Source: Pantoea sp. alder81 (lineage in GTDB: Bacteria > Pseudomonadota > Gammaproteobacteria > Enterobacterales > Enterobacteriaceae). From it: a stretch of DNA of 64,000 nucleotides. Below the pieces are notes generated by a model, which had not been told where the DNA came from, searched no databases, and saw only the letters and a list, made by a program, of their open reading frames with translations. Below are positions 1-11,374 of this stretch, piece by piece; position 1 is the first letter of the stretch, and each line of letters begins with the position of its first letter. A program made the translations under genes and the position numbers. The stretch spans positions 62,001-126,000 of the forward strand of contig NZ_JAIUDA010000007.1 of NCBI RefSeq assembly GCF_020179835.1. Reading direction: 5' to 3'.

Positions 1-774
1 TCCCGGCTGCAGAATGTTGACGCGTGGATGGCGGTTCGCCAGCGCAATCAGCTCCCACACGTTGATATTTTGTTCCGCGCAAATCAGCGACAGCTCGTTG
101 GCGAACGCAATATTCACATCGCGGAAGCTGTTCTCCGTAAGTTTGCACATCTCGGCGGTACGCGCGTTGGTTTCAACACATTCACCGCGCAGGAAGATGC
201 GATACAGTTCGCTGGCACGCGCTGAGCAGGCGGGCGTCATGCCGCCAATTACGCGGTCATTTTCTAGCAGTTCCACCATCACTTTGCCGGGCAGCACGCG
301 CTCAGGGCAGTAAGCGATAAACACGTCACAGTCATCACCGTGCTGCGGAAAACGCAGATCAGGACGTGCCTCCGCCAGCCAGGCGGCCATCTGCTCGGTA
401 GCGCCAACCGGTGAGGTCGATTCGAGGATCACCAAATCGCCGGTTTTCAGCACCGGTGCAATCGACAACGCGGCTGCCTGTACGTAGCTCAGATCCGGCT
501 GATGATCGCCGATAAACGGCGTAGGTACGGCGATTAAGAAGGCATCCGCGGCTTCAGCTTGCGTGGTAGCTCGCAGGAAACCTGCCTGCACGGCTTCGCG
601 CACCACGTCGCCTAACTCTGGCTCAACAATGTGAATGTCGCCGCGATTGATGGTTTCGACCGCGCGGACATTGATATCCACGCCGATCACTTTTTTTCCC
701 TTTGAGGCAAAAACGGCCGCCGTTGGCAGCCCAATGTAGCCCAGTCCGATAACGGAAATGGTTTCAAAACGCAT
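1..774 (-). CDS. wecC: UDP-N-acetyl-D-mannosaminuronate dehydrogenase WecC, N-terminal part (cut by window edge)
   Basis: WecC oxidises UDP-ManNAc to UDP-ManNAcA with NAD, the second sugar step of enterobacterial common antigen (ECA) synthesis in the cytoplasm. The visible 258 codons start MRFETISVIGLGYIGLP, giving the Rossmann nucleotide-binding motif GLGYIGLP at residues 10-17, followed by the acidic end of the second beta strand (GVDIN). The E. coli protein is about 420 residues, so roughly 160 C-terminal residues lie beyond base 1. The ATG at 774 follows the wecB stop by two bases, which fits a translationally coupled operon wecA-wzzE-wecB-wecC. Identity rests on the sequence and on this gene order, which is that of E. 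coli. Confidence 0.95.
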   Translation of the reverse strand, partial: MRFETISVIGLGYIGLPTAAVFASKGKKVIGVDINVRAVETINRGDIHIVEPELGDVVREAVQAGFLRATTQAEAADAFLIAVPTPFIGDHQPDLSYVQAAALSIAPVLKTGDLVILESTSPVGATEQMAAWLAEARPDLRFPQHGDDCDVFIAYCPERVLPGKVMVELLENDRVIGGMTPACSARASELYRIFLRGECVETNARTAEMCKLTENSFRDVNIAFANELSLICAEQNINVWELIALANRHPRVNILQPG

Positions 775-776
775 AA

Positions 777-1901
777 TTATACTCTGTGTTGTTTCAGTGC
801 CTGCAGGATGCGCGAGCAGGCATGACCATCGCCATACGGATTGTGCGCGCGGCTCATCCTCTGCCAGGCTTCTTCGTCCCGCAGCAGCAGGCTGACTTCT
901 TCGACAATCCGGTTGATATCGGTACCGACCAGTTTCACTGTGCCTGCATCCACGGCTTCCGGACGTTCAGTGGTGTCACGCATTACCAGCACTGGTTTGC
1001 CTAACGACGGCGCTTCTTCCTGAATCCCACCGGAATCGGTGAGGATCAACCAGGAACGGTTCATCAGCCAGACAAACGGCAAGTACTCTTGCGGCTCAAT
1101 CAAAATGATATTGTCGATGCCGCTTAGGATACGATTCACCGGTTCGCTGACGTTGGGATTGAGGTGCACCGGATAGACGATTTGCGCCTGCGGATGCTGA
1201 CGCGCAATCTGCGCCAGCGCGCTACAAATACGTTCAAAACCGCCGCCAAAGCTTTCACGTCGATGCCCGGTGACCAGAATCAGTTTTTTATCCGCATCAA
1301 GGAACGGATAACGCGCAGCCAGACGCGCATTCAGGTCGGTATCATCCAGCACCCGATCGCGCACCCATAGCAGAGCATCAATCACCGTATTGCCGGTGAC
1401 AAAAATACGCGCATCCGGCAGATTCTCACGCAGCAGATTCTGGCGTGAATTCTCGGTGGGTGTGAAATGATAGCTCGCCAGATGGCCTGTTAGCGTTCGG
1501 TTAGCCTCTTCCGGCCAGGGCGACATCAGATTGCCGGTGCGCAGTCCTGCTTCGACGTGCCCCACCGGAATCTGATGATAAAAAGCGGCTAAGCTAGCAG
1601 CAAAAGTGGTGGTGGTATCACCGTGCACCAGCACCACATCAGGCTGGAAATCGGCGAGCACCGTTTTCATTCCCTGTAAAATGCGGCTGGTGATCTCCGT
1701 CAGCCCCTGCTCCGGGCGCATAATGTTGAGATCGTAATCGGGCTGCAGCTTGAACAGCCGCAGCACCTGATCGAGCATTTCACGATGCTGTGCGGTGACG
1801 CACAGGCGTGATTCAAACGACGGGTCCTGCGCCAGTGCCTGCACCAGCGGGGCCATTTTGATCGCCTCAGGACGCGTGCCAAATACGGTCAGAACTTTCA
1901 C
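777..1901 (-). CDS. wecB: UDP-N-acetylglucosamine 2-epimerase (non-hydrolysing) WecB
   Basis: WecB interconverts UDP-GlcNAc and UDP-ManNAc, feeding WecC in ECA synthesis. The 374-residue product starts with [17 protein letters not shown] and has the family motifs [16 protein letters not shown] and [16 protein letters not shown] chose the GTG at 1901 over an upstream ATG at 1982. The GTG has a purine-rich AAGAGAAG ahead of it, it gives the same N-terminus as E. coli WecB (about 376 residues), and the upstream start would add 27 residues overlapping the end of wzzE. The gene follows wzzE after 10 bases and ends two bases before wecC, so it is inside the ECA operon. Confidence 0.95.
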   Translation of the reverse strand: MKVLTVFGTRPEAIKMAPLVQALAQDPSFESRLCVTAQHREMLDQVLRLFKLQPDYDLNIMRPEQGLTEITSRILQGMKTVLADFQPDVVLVHGDTTTTFAASLAAFYHQIPVGHVEAGLRTGNLMSPWPEEANRTLTGHLASYHFTPTENSRQNLLRENLPDARIFVTGNTVIDALLWVRDRVLDDTDLNARLAARYPFLDADKKLILVTGHRRESFGGGFERICSALAQIARQHPQAQIVYPVHLNPNVSEPVNRILSGIDNIILIEPQEYLPFVWLMNRSWLILTDSGGIQEEAPSLGKPVLVMRDTTERPEAVDAGTVKLVGTDINRIVEEVSLLLRDEEAWQRMSRAHNPYGDGHACSRILQALKQHRV

Positions 1902-1911
1902 GTGGCTTCTC

Positions 1912-2961
1912 TTAATGGCTCGTTGGTGACGTCGGACGAGGACGGCGCACCAGCGCCACACCTGCACCCACCAGCGCGCCAATGACGCCCCACATGATCA
2001 TCATAAATACCCGGCGCGGACTGTCGCGCGACACCGGCTCTTCAGGCGTACGCAGATAGCGGTAAGTCTGGAATGGCTTATCCAACTGCGCGCCTGCCTG
2101 CAACGTGCCCAGCATCGCTCTGTTCTGATCATAGCTCAAATCGTAAGCGGGCCCGCTGGCTTGCAATGTATCGAGCTGAGCCTGCAGCATTTGCTGCCCC
2201 AGCAGGAAGCGATCGCTGTCTGGCAGCGCTTCGCCGATGGCCGGTGCACGGTTTTCTTTGATGCCCTGCTGGCTTGCGACCTTTAAGGCTTGTTCAATGC
2301 GTTGACGCTGGCGATCAAAAACCGCCTGTGCCACTTCCTGCTGACGAGTGACCTGCGCTTGCAGCTGCGCGCTGCGCGCCTGCCACGCTCCTTTCAGCTC
2401 TGCATTCAAATGGCGTGCCGCGCGTTCGCTGGCATAGGCGATATATTGGCGCAGCAGGTTATTTGCATCGCCGGCGGTTTCGGCAATCAGCTTAATGTTA
2501 TCCAGCGTGTTATGCGCCGCATCCGCAGGCGTGAACTGAATATTGGTAATCAGATCGTCCAGCAGTGCGGCATCGTTGTGCGCATTGCCACTTTTACGAC
2601 TTTTGAAATAATCGGTCTGCTGCCAGAAATCACGGCGCGTATCCCAGGAGGCCAGTTGCATGGTGAACTCCTGATAAACCTCATCCATCACTGTTGGGGC
2701 GGGCGTGTTGAGATTAAGCGTGTTGGTACGCACATCAAGATTATTGAGGAATTGCTGCTGCACGAAGAAGTCACCCAGCATATTCACCGTCGGGCGATCG
2801 GTCGTCGCGGTGGTGCTCCATGCTTGCTTCATCAGCATCGACGCCAGCCATGCCAATAAGGCAAAGAGCAGCGCAAAGCCGATAATCCAGCGCTTACCGC
2901 GCCACAGCGTGCAGCCAAGGCCGCGCACATCCAGTTCGTTCTCCACAACGACAGAGGTCAT
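1912..2961 (-). CDS. wzzE: ECA polysaccharide chain-length regulator WzzE
   Basis: WzzE is an inner-membrane co-polymerase that sets the modal length of ECA chains made by WzyE. The product is 349 residues, as in E. coli (348). It has the expected Wzz plan: a cytoplasmic N-terminus, a first membrane segment at about residues 28-45 ([18 protein letters not shown]), a long mostly helical periplasmic region with a glutamine-rich stretch around 195-230, and a second membrane segment near the C-terminus ([21 protein letters not shown]). The proline-rich motif before the second segment is only partly visible. An AAGGA sits upstream of the ATG. It lies between wecA and wecB, the E. coli arrangement. 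Confidence 0.93.
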   Translation of the reverse strand: MTSVVVENELDVRGLGCTLWRGKRWIIGFALLFALLAWLASMLMKQAWSTTATTDRPTVNMLGDFFVQQQFLNNLDVRTNTLNLNTPAPTVMDEVYQEFTMQLASWDTRRDFWQQTDYFKSRKSGNAHNDAALLDDLITNIQFTPADAAHNTLDNIKLIAETAGDANNLLRQYIAYASERAARHLNAELKGAWQARSAQLQAQVTRQQEVAQAVFDRQRQRIEQALKVASQQGIKENRAPAIGEALPDSDRFLLGQQMLQAQLDTLQASGPAYDLSYDQNRAMLGTLQAGAQLDKPFQTYRYLRTPEEPVSRDSPRRVFMMIMWGVIGALVGAGVALVRRPRPTSPTSH

Positions 2962-2997
2962 AACAAAAGTCCTTATCAGGGTACTGATCGGGGTAAC

Positions 2998-4089
2998 TTA
3001 TTTTTTATCTTCGCCACTACTTTGCCAGCGGCGTTTAATACGACGGATTTTACGCGCCACACGCCAGGCGTGTTTCAGGCAATAGCCGTAAAGGAAAAAC
3101 GCCATCAGGAACAACACCAGCATCACCCACTCGGGGATGAAGGCAAGGTATTCTCCCAGCACACCGATACCGGCCAATAGCGCTGCAGCCACGGTAATCA
3201 GCACAAAGGCCTGACGTGAAGTAAAGCCGGCGCGCATGATCAAGTGATGAATATGCTGGCGGTCAGCTGAAAATGGACTCATACCTTTGCGCAGGCGGCG
3301 ATACATGATCGCCACCATATCCATCAAGGGAATGGCAATCAGCCACAGCGCGGTGACCGGCGTAATCGGATGACTCAAACCTTGGGTGGTTTCCAGCAGG
3401 ATCCAGATAATGGTGAAGCCAATCATGGTGCTGCCTGCATCGCCCATAAACACTTTGTAGCGGCGGCCAATCAGCCCCAGGTTGAGCAAAATATAGGGAA
3501 TGGTGGCGGCGATCATGGCGAAGCACCACATCGCTAGACTGGTTTGCCCGTCGAAATAGAGGATGATGCCCATGGCGGCAAAGGTCACACTGGCCAGCCC
3601 ACCCAGTAAGCCATCGATGCCATCCACCATATTGAAGGCATTAATGGCAGCCCAGACGGCGAACAACGTTAAGACGTAGCCAAATGGCCCGACCACCAAC
3701 TCTACCGGACCAATGATAAATCCGAGGCTCAGCAGATACAGTTTCGCGCCAACCATCATTACGATGGCCACCGCCGCCTGCACTAATGCACGGATTTTAA
3801 CGCTGATATCAAAGCGGTCGTCTAATGCTCCCACCAGTACCAGCACCCCTGCGCAGCTCAGATAAAGAGCCGCATGAGGCAAATAATAATCTGAAATAGC
3901 GAAAGCAAAGCAAATCCCCGCATAAACGGAGATCCCGCCCACTAACGGAATGGCGCCATGGTGTCGTTTTCTTGAATTAGGTGTGTCCACCAGCCCAATT
4001 TTTTTAGCGGCTTTACGAGCAAAAAACAGGAACACTAAAGTAAAAAGAAAAACAAAACCCAGCTCAGTACTCATAGTGAGTAAATTCAC
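2998..4089 (-). CDS. wecA: UDP-GlcNAc:undecaprenyl-phosphate GlcNAc-1-phosphate transferase WecA
   Basis: WecA makes undecaprenyl-PP-GlcNAc, the first lipid intermediate for ECA and often for O antigen. The 363-residue polytopic membrane protein carries the family's Asp pairs DD at residues 90-91 (GALDDRFD) and NMVDGIDG (Asp156, Asp159), and the cytoplasmic histidine motif QHIHH. The GTG start at 4089 matches the E. coli N-terminus (NLLT) and has GAGAG upstream. In-frame ATGs further up (4113 and 4203) would add residues not found in the family. It is the first gene of the ECA operon; its promoter should lie in 4090-4351, after the rho terminator. Confidence 0.94.
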   Translation of the reverse strand: MNLLTMSTELGFVFLFTLVFLFFARKAAKKIGLVDTPNSRKRHHGAIPLVGGISVYAGICFAFAISDYYLPHAALYLSCAGVLVLVGALDDRFDISVKIRALVQAAVAIVMMVGAKLYLLSLGFIIGPVELVVGPFGYVLTLFAVWAAINAFNMVDGIDGLLGGLASVTFAAMGIILYFDGQTSLAMWCFAMIAATIPYILLNLGLIGRRYKVFMGDAGSTMIGFTIIWILLETTQGLSHPITPVTALWLIAIPLMDMVAIMYRRLRKGMSPFSADRQHIHHLIMRAGFTSRQAFVLITVAAALLAGIGVLGEYLAFIPEWVMLVLFLMAFFLYGYCLKHAWRVARKIRRIKRRWQSSGEDKK

Positions 4090-4264
4090 GTTAACGCTCT
4101 CAGCTATAATCATCGACAACAATAAGCAAGATTCCTGCCATTGCCGTATATCCTTTGTCCGAATTGTGCCTGCGAAAAGTCTGACTGATGAAAAAAGCAG
4201 CACCTTTTAGCACAATCCTCATAATGCTTCCTGACTGGGCTAATCCTAATGCCCATAAATGAAA

Positions 4265-4288
4265 AACGCCACGTTAAGACGTGGCGTT
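4265..4288 (-). terminator. rho gene intrinsic terminator
   Basis: A perfect 10-bp stem (AACGCCACGT / ACGTGGCGTT) with a TAAG loop is followed on the minus strand by a T run. It lies about 60 bases after the rho stop codon and separates rho from the wecA operon promoter. Confidence 0.9.
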
Positions 4289-4351
4289 AGCAATAAATCC
4301 TGGCAAATTGTGCGACCGAATCGCTTCGCTTAGCGATTCATTTTCGCCAAC

Positions 4352-5611
4352 TTACGAACGCTTCATCATATCGAAGAATTCGTCGTTGGTTTTGGTCATC
4401 GCCAGTTTATTGATGAGGAACTCCATCGCATCAATTTCACCCATTGGATGGATGATTTTGCGCAGGATCCACATTTTCTGCAGCTCTTCCTGCGTGGTGA
4501 GGAGTTCTTCTTTACGGGTACCTGAGCGGTTGTAATCAATCGCTGGGAAGACACGTTTTTCGGCGATTTTACGAGACAGGTGCAGTTCCATGTTACCTGT
4601 ACCTTTAAATTCTTCGTAAATCACTTCGTCCATCTTCGAACCAGTATCAACCAGTGCGGTGGCGATAATGGTCAGGCTGCCGCCCTCTTCCACGTTACGT
4701 GCTGCACCGAAGAAACGCTTCGGACGATGCAGGGCGTTAGCATCGACACCACCGGTCAACACTTTACCGGAAGCCGGTACCACGGTGTTGTAGGCACGTG
4801 CCAGACGGGTGATGGAGTCGAGCAGGATGATAACGTCTTTCTTGTGCTCGACCAGGCGCTTGGCCTTTTCGATCACCATCTCAGCAACCTGAACGTGGCG
4901 AGAAGCCGGTTCGTCGAAGGTCGATGCGATAACTTCGCCTTTCACCAGACGCTGCATCTCGGTCACTTCTTCCGGACGCTCGTCAATCAGCAACACCATC
5001 AGCACGCAATCGGGATAGTTGTACGCAATGCTCTGTGCAATGTTCTGCAGCAGCATGGTTTTACCCGCTTTCGGTGGTGCCACGATCAGACCACGCTGAC
5101 CACGACCAATCGGCGATGCCAGATCCAGCACGCGTGCGGTCAGATCTTCAGTAGAGCCATTACCCCGCTCCATACGCATACGATTGTTTGCGTGCAGCGG
5201 CGTGAGGTTTTCGAACAGAATCTTGTTACGCGCGTTTTCCGGCTTGTCGTAGTTAACTTCGTTAACTTTCAACAGTGCAAAGTAACGTTCACCCTCTTTT
5301 GGCGGGCGAATTTTACCAGAAATGGTGTCACCAGTGCGGAGGTTGAAACGGCGGATTTGGCTAGGAGAAACGTAGATGTCATCGGGACCGGCGAGGTAGG
5401 AGCTGTCTCCAGAACGGAGGAAACCAAATCCGTCCTGCAATATCTCCAGCACACCATCACCAAAGATGTCTTCGCCACTTTTCGCATGCTGTTTAAGGAT
5501 AGAGAAAATAATATCCTGTTTACGCATACGTGCCTGGTTTTCCAGACCCATATTTTCGCCGAGGGTAATCAGCTCAGAAACCGGCGTGTTCTTTAATTCG
5601 GTAAGATTCAT
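4352..5611 (-). CDS. rho: Transcription termination factor Rho
   Basis: Rho is the hexameric RNA-dependent ATPase/helicase that ends transcription at factor-dependent sites. The product is 419 residues, the same length as E. coli Rho and nearly identical to it. It shows the N-terminal helix bundle ([22 protein letters not shown]), the OSB-fold primary RNA site (around 50-125, including DGFGFLR and [10 protein letters not shown]), the P-loop APPKAGKT, Walker [16 protein letters not shown], the Q-loop region and the C-terminal MKRS. The 346 bases upstream (5612-5957) carry no evident gene. They fit the long leader through which rho is known to control its own transcription in E. coli; I could not find a convincing rhoL leader peptide there. 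Confidence 0.98.
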   Translation of the reverse strand: MNLTELKNTPVSELITLGENMGLENQARMRKQDIIFSILKQHAKSGEDIFGDGVLEILQDGFGFLRSGDSSYLAGPDDIYVSPSQIRRFNLRTGDTISGKIRPPKEGERYFALLKVNEVNYDKPENARNKILFENLTPLHANNRMRMERGNGSTEDLTARVLDLASPIGRGQRGLIVAPPKAGKTMLLQNIAQSIAYNYPDCVLMVLLIDERPEEVTEMQRLVKGEVIASTFDEPASRHVQVAEMVIEKAKRLVEHKKDVIILLDSITRLARAYNTVVPASGKVLTGGVDANALHRPKRFFGAARNVEEGGSLTIIATALVDTGSKMDEVIYEEFKGTGNMELHLSRKIAEKRVFPAIDYNRSGTRKEELLTTQEELQKMWILRKIIHPMGEIDAMEFLINKLAMTKTNDEFFDMMKRS

Positions 5612-5957
5612 AGTGAGGGTTCTTAAACTCGGGGTAATTCTCGAAATGATTGTCGTGGGTGGTATGGCGAAAATTCCATGCCTGTTAATGGCTCTCTTTC
5701 AACTCTACTCGGCGAACATCGTCAGGTGTGGCGATAGGAAACGTTAAGAGATAGTCGAAAGGTGATGCCGAATGTGCTAGTCATCAGATTGCCAAACCAC
5801 GATAACGTTCAATGCGAGCAGGGTCTGACAAGGGAAAACTTTAGATGCAAACTACAAGGTAAGTGCGTAATGCAGTGAGGTCAACTTAACACGCCTGAAT
5901 GGTGACGTCCAGCAGTGGCGAAAAAATTCACCACTGCGGAACAACGCCGTGCTGGGC
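5612..5957 (-). promoter_or_regulatory. rho leader / trxA-rho intergenic region
   Basis: No credible gene was found in these 346 bases. In E. coli the rho leader is transcribed and subject to Rho-dependent autoregulation, so a similar role is likely. Just after trxA (5913-5938) there is an imperfect 11-bp hairpin (GCAGTGG arm) without a T run, which may mark the trxA 3' end. I could not assign a promoter with confidence. Confidence 0.45.
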
Positions 5958-6290
5958 TTAGGCCAGGTTAGCGTTCAGGAACTCTTTCAGCTGACCTTTA
6001 GACAGGGCGCCTACTTTGGTCGCAGCCACTTCACCGTTCTTAAACAGCAGCAGTGTCGGGATACCGCGAATGCCATATTTAGGCGCAGTGCCCGGGTTGT
6101 CATCAATGTTCAACTTGGCGATGGTAAGCTTACCGTCGTACTCTTCTGCGACTTCGTCGAGAATTGGGGCGATCATTTTGCAAGGACCACACCATTCAGC
6201 CCAGAAATCTACCAGAGTGACACCGTCGGCTTTCAGCACGTCAGTGTCGAAACTGTCATCGGTCAAGTGAACGATTTTATCGCTGCTCAT
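5958..6290 (-). CDS. trxA: Thioredoxin 1
   Basis: TrxA is the main cytoplasmic dithiol reductant for ribonucleotide reductase, methionine sulfoxide reductases and others. The 110-residue product has the active site WCGPC (Cys34 and Cys37), the buried Asp28 in VDFW, and the cis-proline loop GIPTLLLF. It is one residue longer than E. coli TrxA because of an extra Ser after the start. I chose the ATG at 6290, which has GGAG seven bases upstream, over an ATG at 6338 that would add 16 residues not seen in the family. It lies upstream of rho and divergent from rhlB, as in E. coli. Confidence 0.97.
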   Translation of the reverse strand: MSSDKIVHLTDDSFDTDVLKADGVTLVDFWAEWCGPCKMIAPILDEVAEEYDGKLTIAKLNIDDNPGTAPKYGIRGIPTLLLFKNGEVAATKVGALSKGQLKEFLNANLA

Positions 6291-6406
6291 GTTTAACTCC
6301 AAAGATTGTGCCTGGCGAATCGGCGTAAAATATACCAACGTAGGTTGACTTTATTTCATCGGATACGCTTTCGTAAAGCGCTAGTAAGCTGATATTCTAC
6401 CACACT

Positions 6407-7702
6407 ATGAGCAAAACACACTTAACTGAACAGAAGTTTTCCGACTTCGCCCTGCACCCACAGGTGGTTGAAGCCCTTGATACTAAAGGCTTTTCTAACT
6501 GCACGCCTATTCAGGCGTTGGCACTGCCTTTTGCGCTTTCAGGGCGTGATGTTGCGGGTCAGGCGCAAACCGGTACCGGCAAAACGATGGCGTTCCTGAC
6601 GTCAACGTTTCATCATCTTCTTTCTCATCCAGCCGCTGAAGGCCGCCAGATTAATCAGCCACGTGCGCTGATCATGGCCCCGACGCGTGAACTTGCCGTG
6701 CAGATTCATGCCGATGCAGAGCCGCTGTCGAAAGCCACTGGACTCAAGCTGGGTCTGGCTTATGGCGGTGACGGCTACGATAAACAGCTGAAAGTGTTGG
6801 CCGATGGCGTCGATATTCTGGTGGGCACCACCGGTCGCCTCATCGACTATGCGAAACAAAATCACGTCAACCTTGGCGCCATTCAGGTCGTGGTTCTGGA
6901 TGAAGCCGATCGCATGTTCGATCTTGGCTTTATTAAAGATATCCGCTGGCTGTTCCGCCGCATGCCGCCGGCCACCCAGCGTCTGAGTATGTTGTTCTCG
7001 GCAACTCTGTCTTACCGCGTACGTGAACTGGCGTTCGAACATATGAACAACGCCGAATACGTGGAAGTGGAACCGGAGCAGAAAACCGGCCATCGCATCA
7101 AAGAAGAACTTTTCTACCCTTCAAATGAAGAGAAGATGCGTCTGCTGCAAACGCTGTTGGAAGAAGAGTGGCCCGATCGCGCCATCATCTTCGCTAACAC
7201 CAAGCACCGCTGTGAAGATATCTGGGGCCATCTGGCCGCGGACGGTCACCGCGTAGGTCTGCTGACTGGCGATGTGGCACAGAAAAAACGTCTGCGTATC
7301 CTAGATGACTTCACCAAGGGTGATGTCGATATTCTGGTCGCCACCGACGTTGCGGCACGTGGTCTGCACATTCCTGCGGTGACTCACGTGTTCAACTACG
7401 ACTTGCCTGACGATCGCGAAGACTACGTGCACCGCATTGGCCGTACCGGCCGCGCCGGCGCCAGCGGACACTCGATCAGCCTGGCTTGTGAAGAGTACGC
7501 ACTCAACCTGCCAGCGATTGAAGAGTACATTGGTCACGGTATTCCGGTGAGCAAGTACAACAGCGATGCACTGATGAGTGAGTTGCCTCCGCCGAAACGT
7601 CTGCAACGCAGCCGTTCTGGAAACGGCCCACGCCGTGGCGGGAACAACAGCAATCGTCGTAGCGGCGCACCGCGCAATAACAACCGTAAACGTTCGAGTT
7701 AA
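6407..7702 (+). CDS. rhlB: ATP-dependent RNA helicase RhlB (DEAD-box)
   Basis: RhlB is the DEAD-box helicase of the RNA degradosome; it unwinds structured RNA for RNase E and PNPase. The 431-residue protein shows the Q motif ([13 protein letters not shown]), motif I AQTGTGKT at residues 53-60, PTREL near 92, DEAD at 165-168, SAT at 198-200 and HRIGRTGR at 342-349. The tail from about residue 395 is rich in Arg, Asn and Gly, an RNA-binding type extension typical of RhlB, and is about ten residues longer overall than in E. coli. The gene is divergent from trxA over 116 bases and ends seven bases before gppA. Confidence 0.96.
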   Translation: MSKTHLTEQKFSDFALHPQVVEALDTKGFSNCTPIQALALPFALSGRDVAGQAQTGTGKTMAFLTSTFHHLLSHPAAEGRQINQPRALIMAPTRELAVQIHADAEPLSKATGLKLGLAYGGDGYDKQLKVLADGVDILVGTTGRLIDYAKQNHVNLGAIQVVVLDEADRMFDLGFIKDIRWLFRRMPPATQRLSMLFSATLSYRVRELAFEHMNNAEYVEVEPEQKTGHRIKEELFYPSNEEKMRLLQTLLEEEWPDRAIIFANTKHRCEDIWGHLAADGHRVGLLTGDVAQKKRLRILDDFTKGDVDILVATDVAARGLHIPAVTHVFNYDLPDDREDYVHRIGRTGRAGASGHSISLACEEYALNLPAIEEYIGHGIPVSKYNSDALMSELPPPKRLQRSRSGNGPRRGGNNSNRRSGAPRNNNRKRSS

Positions 7703-7709
7703 GCACACC

Positions 7710-9194
7710 ATGCTAAGCGCATCGTCTCTTTATGCTGCGATTGATTTAGGGTCCAACAGTTTTCATATGTTGGTGGTGCGCGAGGTGTCCGGCAGTATTC
7801 AGACCGTTGCGCGGATAAAGCGCAAAGTGCGTCTGGCTGCCGGTCTGGACAAAGCCAATCACCTCTCCGCCGAGGCGATGCAGCGTGGCTGGCAATGTCT
7901 GAAGCTTTTCTCCGAACAGCTACAAGATATTCCGCCCGAGCAAATCCGTGTGGTTGCAACCGCCACATTGCGCATTGCTGAAAATGCGCAAGACTTCCTG
8001 ACCCACGCTGAAGAAATTCTTGGCTGCCCGGTGAATGTCATCAGCGGCGAGGAAGAGGCACGCCTGATCTATCAAGGTGTGGCACACACCACTGGGGGAT
8101 CCGATCAGCGCTTAGTGGTGGATATCGGCGGCGGTAGCACCGAGCTGGTTACCGGCGAAGGTTCGCACGCGACCACATTGTTTAGCTTATCAATGGGCTG
8201 CGTCACCTGGCTGGAACGCTATTTTGGCGATCGTCACCTGGCGAAAGAAAATTTCGAGCAGGCTGAAGTAGCCGCTCGCGAAATGATTCGTCCCGTGGCG
8301 GCTGCACTGCGCGAAAAAGGCTGGCAGATTTGCGTCGGCGCTTCTGGCACCGTGCAGGCATTGCAGGAAATTATGGTCGCGCAGGGCATGGATGAACGCA
8401 TCACCCTGAGCAAGCTGCAGCAGTTAAAGCAGCGCGCAATTCAGTGCGGCAAACTGGAAGAGCTGGAAATTGAAGGATTGACGCTGGAGCGCGCGCTGGT
8501 GTTCCCCAGCGGTCTGTCGATTCTTATCGCTATCTTTCACGAACTCAGCATCGACAGTATGACGCTGGCCGGTGGTGCACTGCGTGAGGGTCTGGTGTAC
8601 GGCATGCTGCATTTGCCGATTGACCGCGACATTCGCAGCCGTACGCTGCAAAACGTCCAGCGTCGCTTCTCTATCGATGTGGAGCAAGCAAGCCGGGTGC
8701 GTCAACTGGCTGAGAGTTTTTTCCGTCAGGTGAGCAGCGTCTGGAAACTGGATAACCGATGTCGCGATCTGCTACTCAGCGCCTGTTCGATCCACGAAAT
8801 TGGCCTGAGCGTTGATTTCCGTCAGGCACCTCAGCACGCCGCCTACCTGATTCGCCATCTCGATCTTCCCGGTTTTACGCCCGCACAGAAAAAAATGCTC
8901 GCCTGCCTGCTACAGAATCAGAGTGGCAGCATCGATCTCGGTTTGCTGACGCAACAGAATGCCGTGCCACCGCGCATGGCGGAGCGCATGAGCCGGTTAC
9001 TACGTCTGGCGATTATCTTCTCCAGCCGTCGTCGAGATGACACGCTGCCTGCGGTACGTTTACAGGCAGACGATGATACGCTGCATCTGACGTTGCCAGC
9101 CGGTTGGCTGGACGCGCATCCGCTGCGTGCCGAGTTGCTGGAACAAGAGAGTCATTACCAGTCTTATGTGCACTGGCTGCTGACTATCTCTTGA
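7710..9194 (+). CDS. gppA: Guanosine-5'-triphosphate,3'-diphosphate pyrophosphatase (exopolyphosphatase family) GppA
   Basis: GppA hydrolyses pppGpp to ppGpp and also acts on polyphosphate. The 494-residue product, the same length as in E. coli, has the ASKHA-fold motifs [12 protein letters not shown] (phosphate 1), [11 protein letters not shown] (phosphate 2) and GASGTVQAL, followed by a C-terminal HD-like helical domain ([14 protein letters not shown]). The start at 7710 gives the E. coli-like N-terminus ([13 protein letters not shown]) and lies seven bases after the rhlB stop, so the two genes are probably cotranscribed and coupled. An open frame upstream of 7710 in the same phase overlaps rhlB and is not part of the protein. 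Confidence 0.95.
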   Translation: MLSASSLYAAIDLGSNSFHMLVVREVSGSIQTVARIKRKVRLAAGLDKANHLSAEAMQRGWQCLKLFSEQLQDIPPEQIRVVATATLRIAENAQDFLTHAEEILGCPVNVISGEEEARLIYQGVAHTTGGSDQRLVVDIGGGSTELVTGEGSHATTLFSLSMGCVTWLERYFGDRHLAKENFEQAEVAAREMIRPVAAALREKGWQICVGASGTVQALQEIMVAQGMDERITLSKLQQLKQRAIQCGKLEELEIEGLTLERALVFPSGLSILIAIFHELSIDSMTLAGGALREGLVYGMLHLPIDRDIRSRTLQNVQRRFSIDVEQASRVRQLAESFFRQVSSVWKLDNRCRDLLLSACSIHEIGLSVDFRQAPQHAAYLIRHLDLPGFTPAQKKMLACLLQNQSGSIDLGLLTQQNAVPPRMAERMSRLLRLAIIFSSRRRDDTLPAVRLQADDDTLHLTLPAGWLDAHPLRAELLEQESHYQSYVHWLLTIS

Positions 9195-9352
9195 TCAAAC
9201 CTGCTGCGCTAGCTGATGCTGCGTTGATAAGTCCCCGTCAAATGCGCATTTACGGCCTGTAAACTCCGCTTTGCCGGGATCTTTTCGCCTTGCCTCCGCT
9301 ACGCTCGCAACGGTTCTCGCTTGAGGCCTGGCCTGAACGAACGGCGGGGGAT
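9195..9352. repeat. Intergenic segment with palindromes, possibly an interspersed repeat
   Basis: This 158-base gap between the convergent genes gppA and rep has no gene. It contains the 12-base palindrome AAATGCGCATTT and a small hairpin TTTAC-GGCCT-GTAAA close together. The GC-rich right half has no clear T run. The make-up resembles a dispersed intergenic repeat, but I see no second copy in this window, so this is a guess. It may serve as a transcription barrier between the two genes. Confidence 0.3.
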
Positions 9353-11374
9353 TTACCCTTTCTTCGCATTCTCCAGCATCGCACGTAAACCCGCGACGCG
9401 TGTCTGTCCGGTTTTCACCCGCTCCTCGGCGCTGATCACCTTTTTCTCGCGCTCCCACACCACATCATCCTGCGGCAGCTCCATCAGGAAGCGACTCGGC
9501 TCCGGGCGTACCAGTTCGCCATACTGACGGCGTTCACGGCACAGGGTAAACGTCAGCTCTTTTTGCGCGCGGGTAATACCCACATACGCCAGACGACGCT
9601 CCTCTTCGATGTTGTTCTCATCGATGCTGCTCTGATGGGGTAACAACCCTTCTTCCATCCCGACCAGATACACATACGGGAACTCCAGTCCCTTTGAGGC
9701 GTGCAAAGTCATCAGCTGCACCTGATCGCTATCTTCATCACTTTCACCGCGCTCCATCATGTCGCGCAGCGTAAAGCGCGTCACTACCTGCGCCAGCGTC
9801 ATCGGCTCATTGAGTTCGTCGCCTTCCAGCATCTCGGTCATCCACTGGAACAGCGTGTTGACGTTTTTCATGCGCATTTCGGCGGCTTTAGGGCTCGGCG
9901 AGGTTTCAAACAACCAGCTTTCGTAATCGACACCGCGAATCAGATCGCGCACCGCATTCACCGGCTCGCGCTCCGTCAGCTGGATAATCTCATTCAGCCA
10001 TTGAGTGAAACGCTGCAGATGCTCCAGTCCGCGGCCGCTCAGCGTCTGCTCCAGCCCCATGTCGAAGCTGGCATTGAACAGACTTTTATTGCGCAGGGTG
10101 GCCCATTCACCGAGCTTCTGTAGCGTTGCAGGACCAATCTCACGACGCGGCGTGTTAACGATACGCAGGAACGCGCTGTCGTCTTCCTGATTAGTCAGTA
10201 CGCGCAGATAAGCCAGCAAATCTTTGATTTCCGGCCGCGAGAAGAACGAGGTGCCGCCAGAGATGCGATAAGGAATGCGGTTCTGCATCAACTGCTTTTC
10301 AAAGACACGCGACTGATGGTTGCCGCGATAGAGAATCGCATAATCTTTATAGGCGGTTTTATTGACGAAGTGATGAGCAATCAACTCACCAGCGACCCGC
10401 TCAGCCTCATGATCTTCATTATTCGCACTCAGAACCTTCAGCTCGCTGCCCTCGCCGAGCTCGGAGAACAGACGCTTCTCGAATACATGCGGATTGTTAG
10501 CAATCAGGATGTTAGCTGACTTGAGAATGCGCTGGGTTGAGCGATAGTTCTGCTCCAGTTTCACTACTTCCAGCGCCGGGAAATCCTCTTTCAGCAGCAC
10601 CAGGTTTTGCGGCCGCGCACCACGCCAGGAGTAAATAGACTGGTCATCATCACCCACCACGGTGAAACGCGCCCGCGCGCCCACCAGCAGTTTCACCAGC
10701 TCATACTGGCTGGTGTTGGTGTCCTGATACTCATCCACTAATAAATAGCGAATGCGCTGCTGCCAGCGCTCGCGCACTTCCTGATTGCGTTGCAGCAACA
10801 GCGTCGGCATCGCAATCAAATCGTCGAAGTCCAGCACGTTGCAGGATTTCAGGTGCTGGTCATACAGCTGATAGCAGTGGGCAAAAATCTGGTCGCGCTG
10901 CGATTGAGCCAATCCGACCGCCGTTTGCGGATTGACGAGGTCATTCTTCCAGTTGGAGATGGTAGAAATCAGCTGCTGCAGTAAGGTTTTATCTTCTTCC
11001 AGCCACTGTTGGGTGAGGTCTTTCAACAGCGCCAACTGGTCCTGATCGTCGAACAGTGAAAAGCTCGCTTTCATGCCTAACGCTTTATATTCACGCTTGA
11101 TGATCTCCAGTCCCAGCGTGTGGAAAGTGGAGATCATCAGGCCGCGCGCCTCTTTGCGTCCTAACGTCTGCGCGACACGCTCCTTCATCTCACGCGAGGC
11201 TTTGTTGGTGAAGGTCACCGCGGCGATATGGCGCGCCTGATAGCCGCACTCGCGGATCAGATGGGCGATTTTATTGGTGATGACACGGGTCTTACCCGAG
11301 CCCGCACCGGCCAGCACCAGGCAGGGACCGGTGACAAATTCGACAGCACGTTGTTGGCCGGGGTTTAAACGCAT
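9353..11374 (-). CDS. rep: ATP-dependent DNA helicase Rep (UvrD/Rep superfamily 1)
   Basis: Rep is a 3'-5' superfamily 1 helicase that helps forks move through bound proteins and restarts stalled replication. The product has 673 residues, exactly the E. coli length, and starts [20 protein letters not shown]. It has Walker A AGAGSGKT at residues 22-29, [16 protein letters not shown], motif [12 protein letters not shown], motif [16 protein letters not shown], motif IV QNYRS, motif [20 protein letters not shown] and motif [15 protein letters not shown] short basic tail follows, where E. coli Rep contacts DnaB. It is divergent from ppiC, as in E. coli. Confidence 0.97.
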   Translation of the reverse strand: MRLNPGQQRAVEFVTGPCLVLAGAGSGKTRVITNKIAHLIRECGYQARHIAAVTFTNKASREMKERVAQTLGRKEARGLMISTFHTLGLEIIKREYKALGMKASFSLFDDQDQLALLKDLTQQWLEEDKTLLQQLISTISNWKNDLVNPQTAVGLAQSQRDQIFAHCYQLYDQHLKSCNVLDFDDLIAMPTLLLQRNQEVRERWQQRIRYLLVDEYQDTNTSQYELVKLLVGARARFTVVGDDDQSIYSWRGARPQNLVLLKEDFPALEVVKLEQNYRSTQRILKSANILIANNPHVFEKRLFSELGEGSELKVLSANNEDHEAERVAGELIAHHFVNKTAYKDYAILYRGNHQSRVFEKQLMQNRIPYRISGGTSFFSRPEIKDLLAYLRVLTNQEDDSAFLRIVNTPRREIGPATLQKLGEWATLRNKSLFNASFDMGLEQTLSGRGLEHLQRFTQWLNEIIQLTEREPVNAVRDLIRGVDYESWLFETSPSPKAAEMRMKNVNTLFQWMTEMLEGDELNEPMTLAQVVTRFTLRDMMERGESDEDSDQVQLMTLHASKGLEFPYVYLVGMEEGLLPHQSSIDENNIEEERRLAYVGITRAQKELTFTLCRERRQYGELVRPEPSRFLMELPQDDVVWEREKKVISAEERVKTGQTRVAGLRAMLENAKKG

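Noticed and set aside
4580..5596. A 338-codon plus-strand open frame opposite rho
   Set aside because: It is the antisense shadow of rho, a highly conserved gene. The product resembles no known protein.
5612..5957. A rhoL leader peptide
   Set aside because: No short frame resembling the E. coli leader peptide could be found with a ribosome site.
7578..7709. A 44-residue N-terminal extension of GppA
   Set aside because: It overlaps rhlB in another frame; the start at 7710 gives exactly the E. coli length and sequence.
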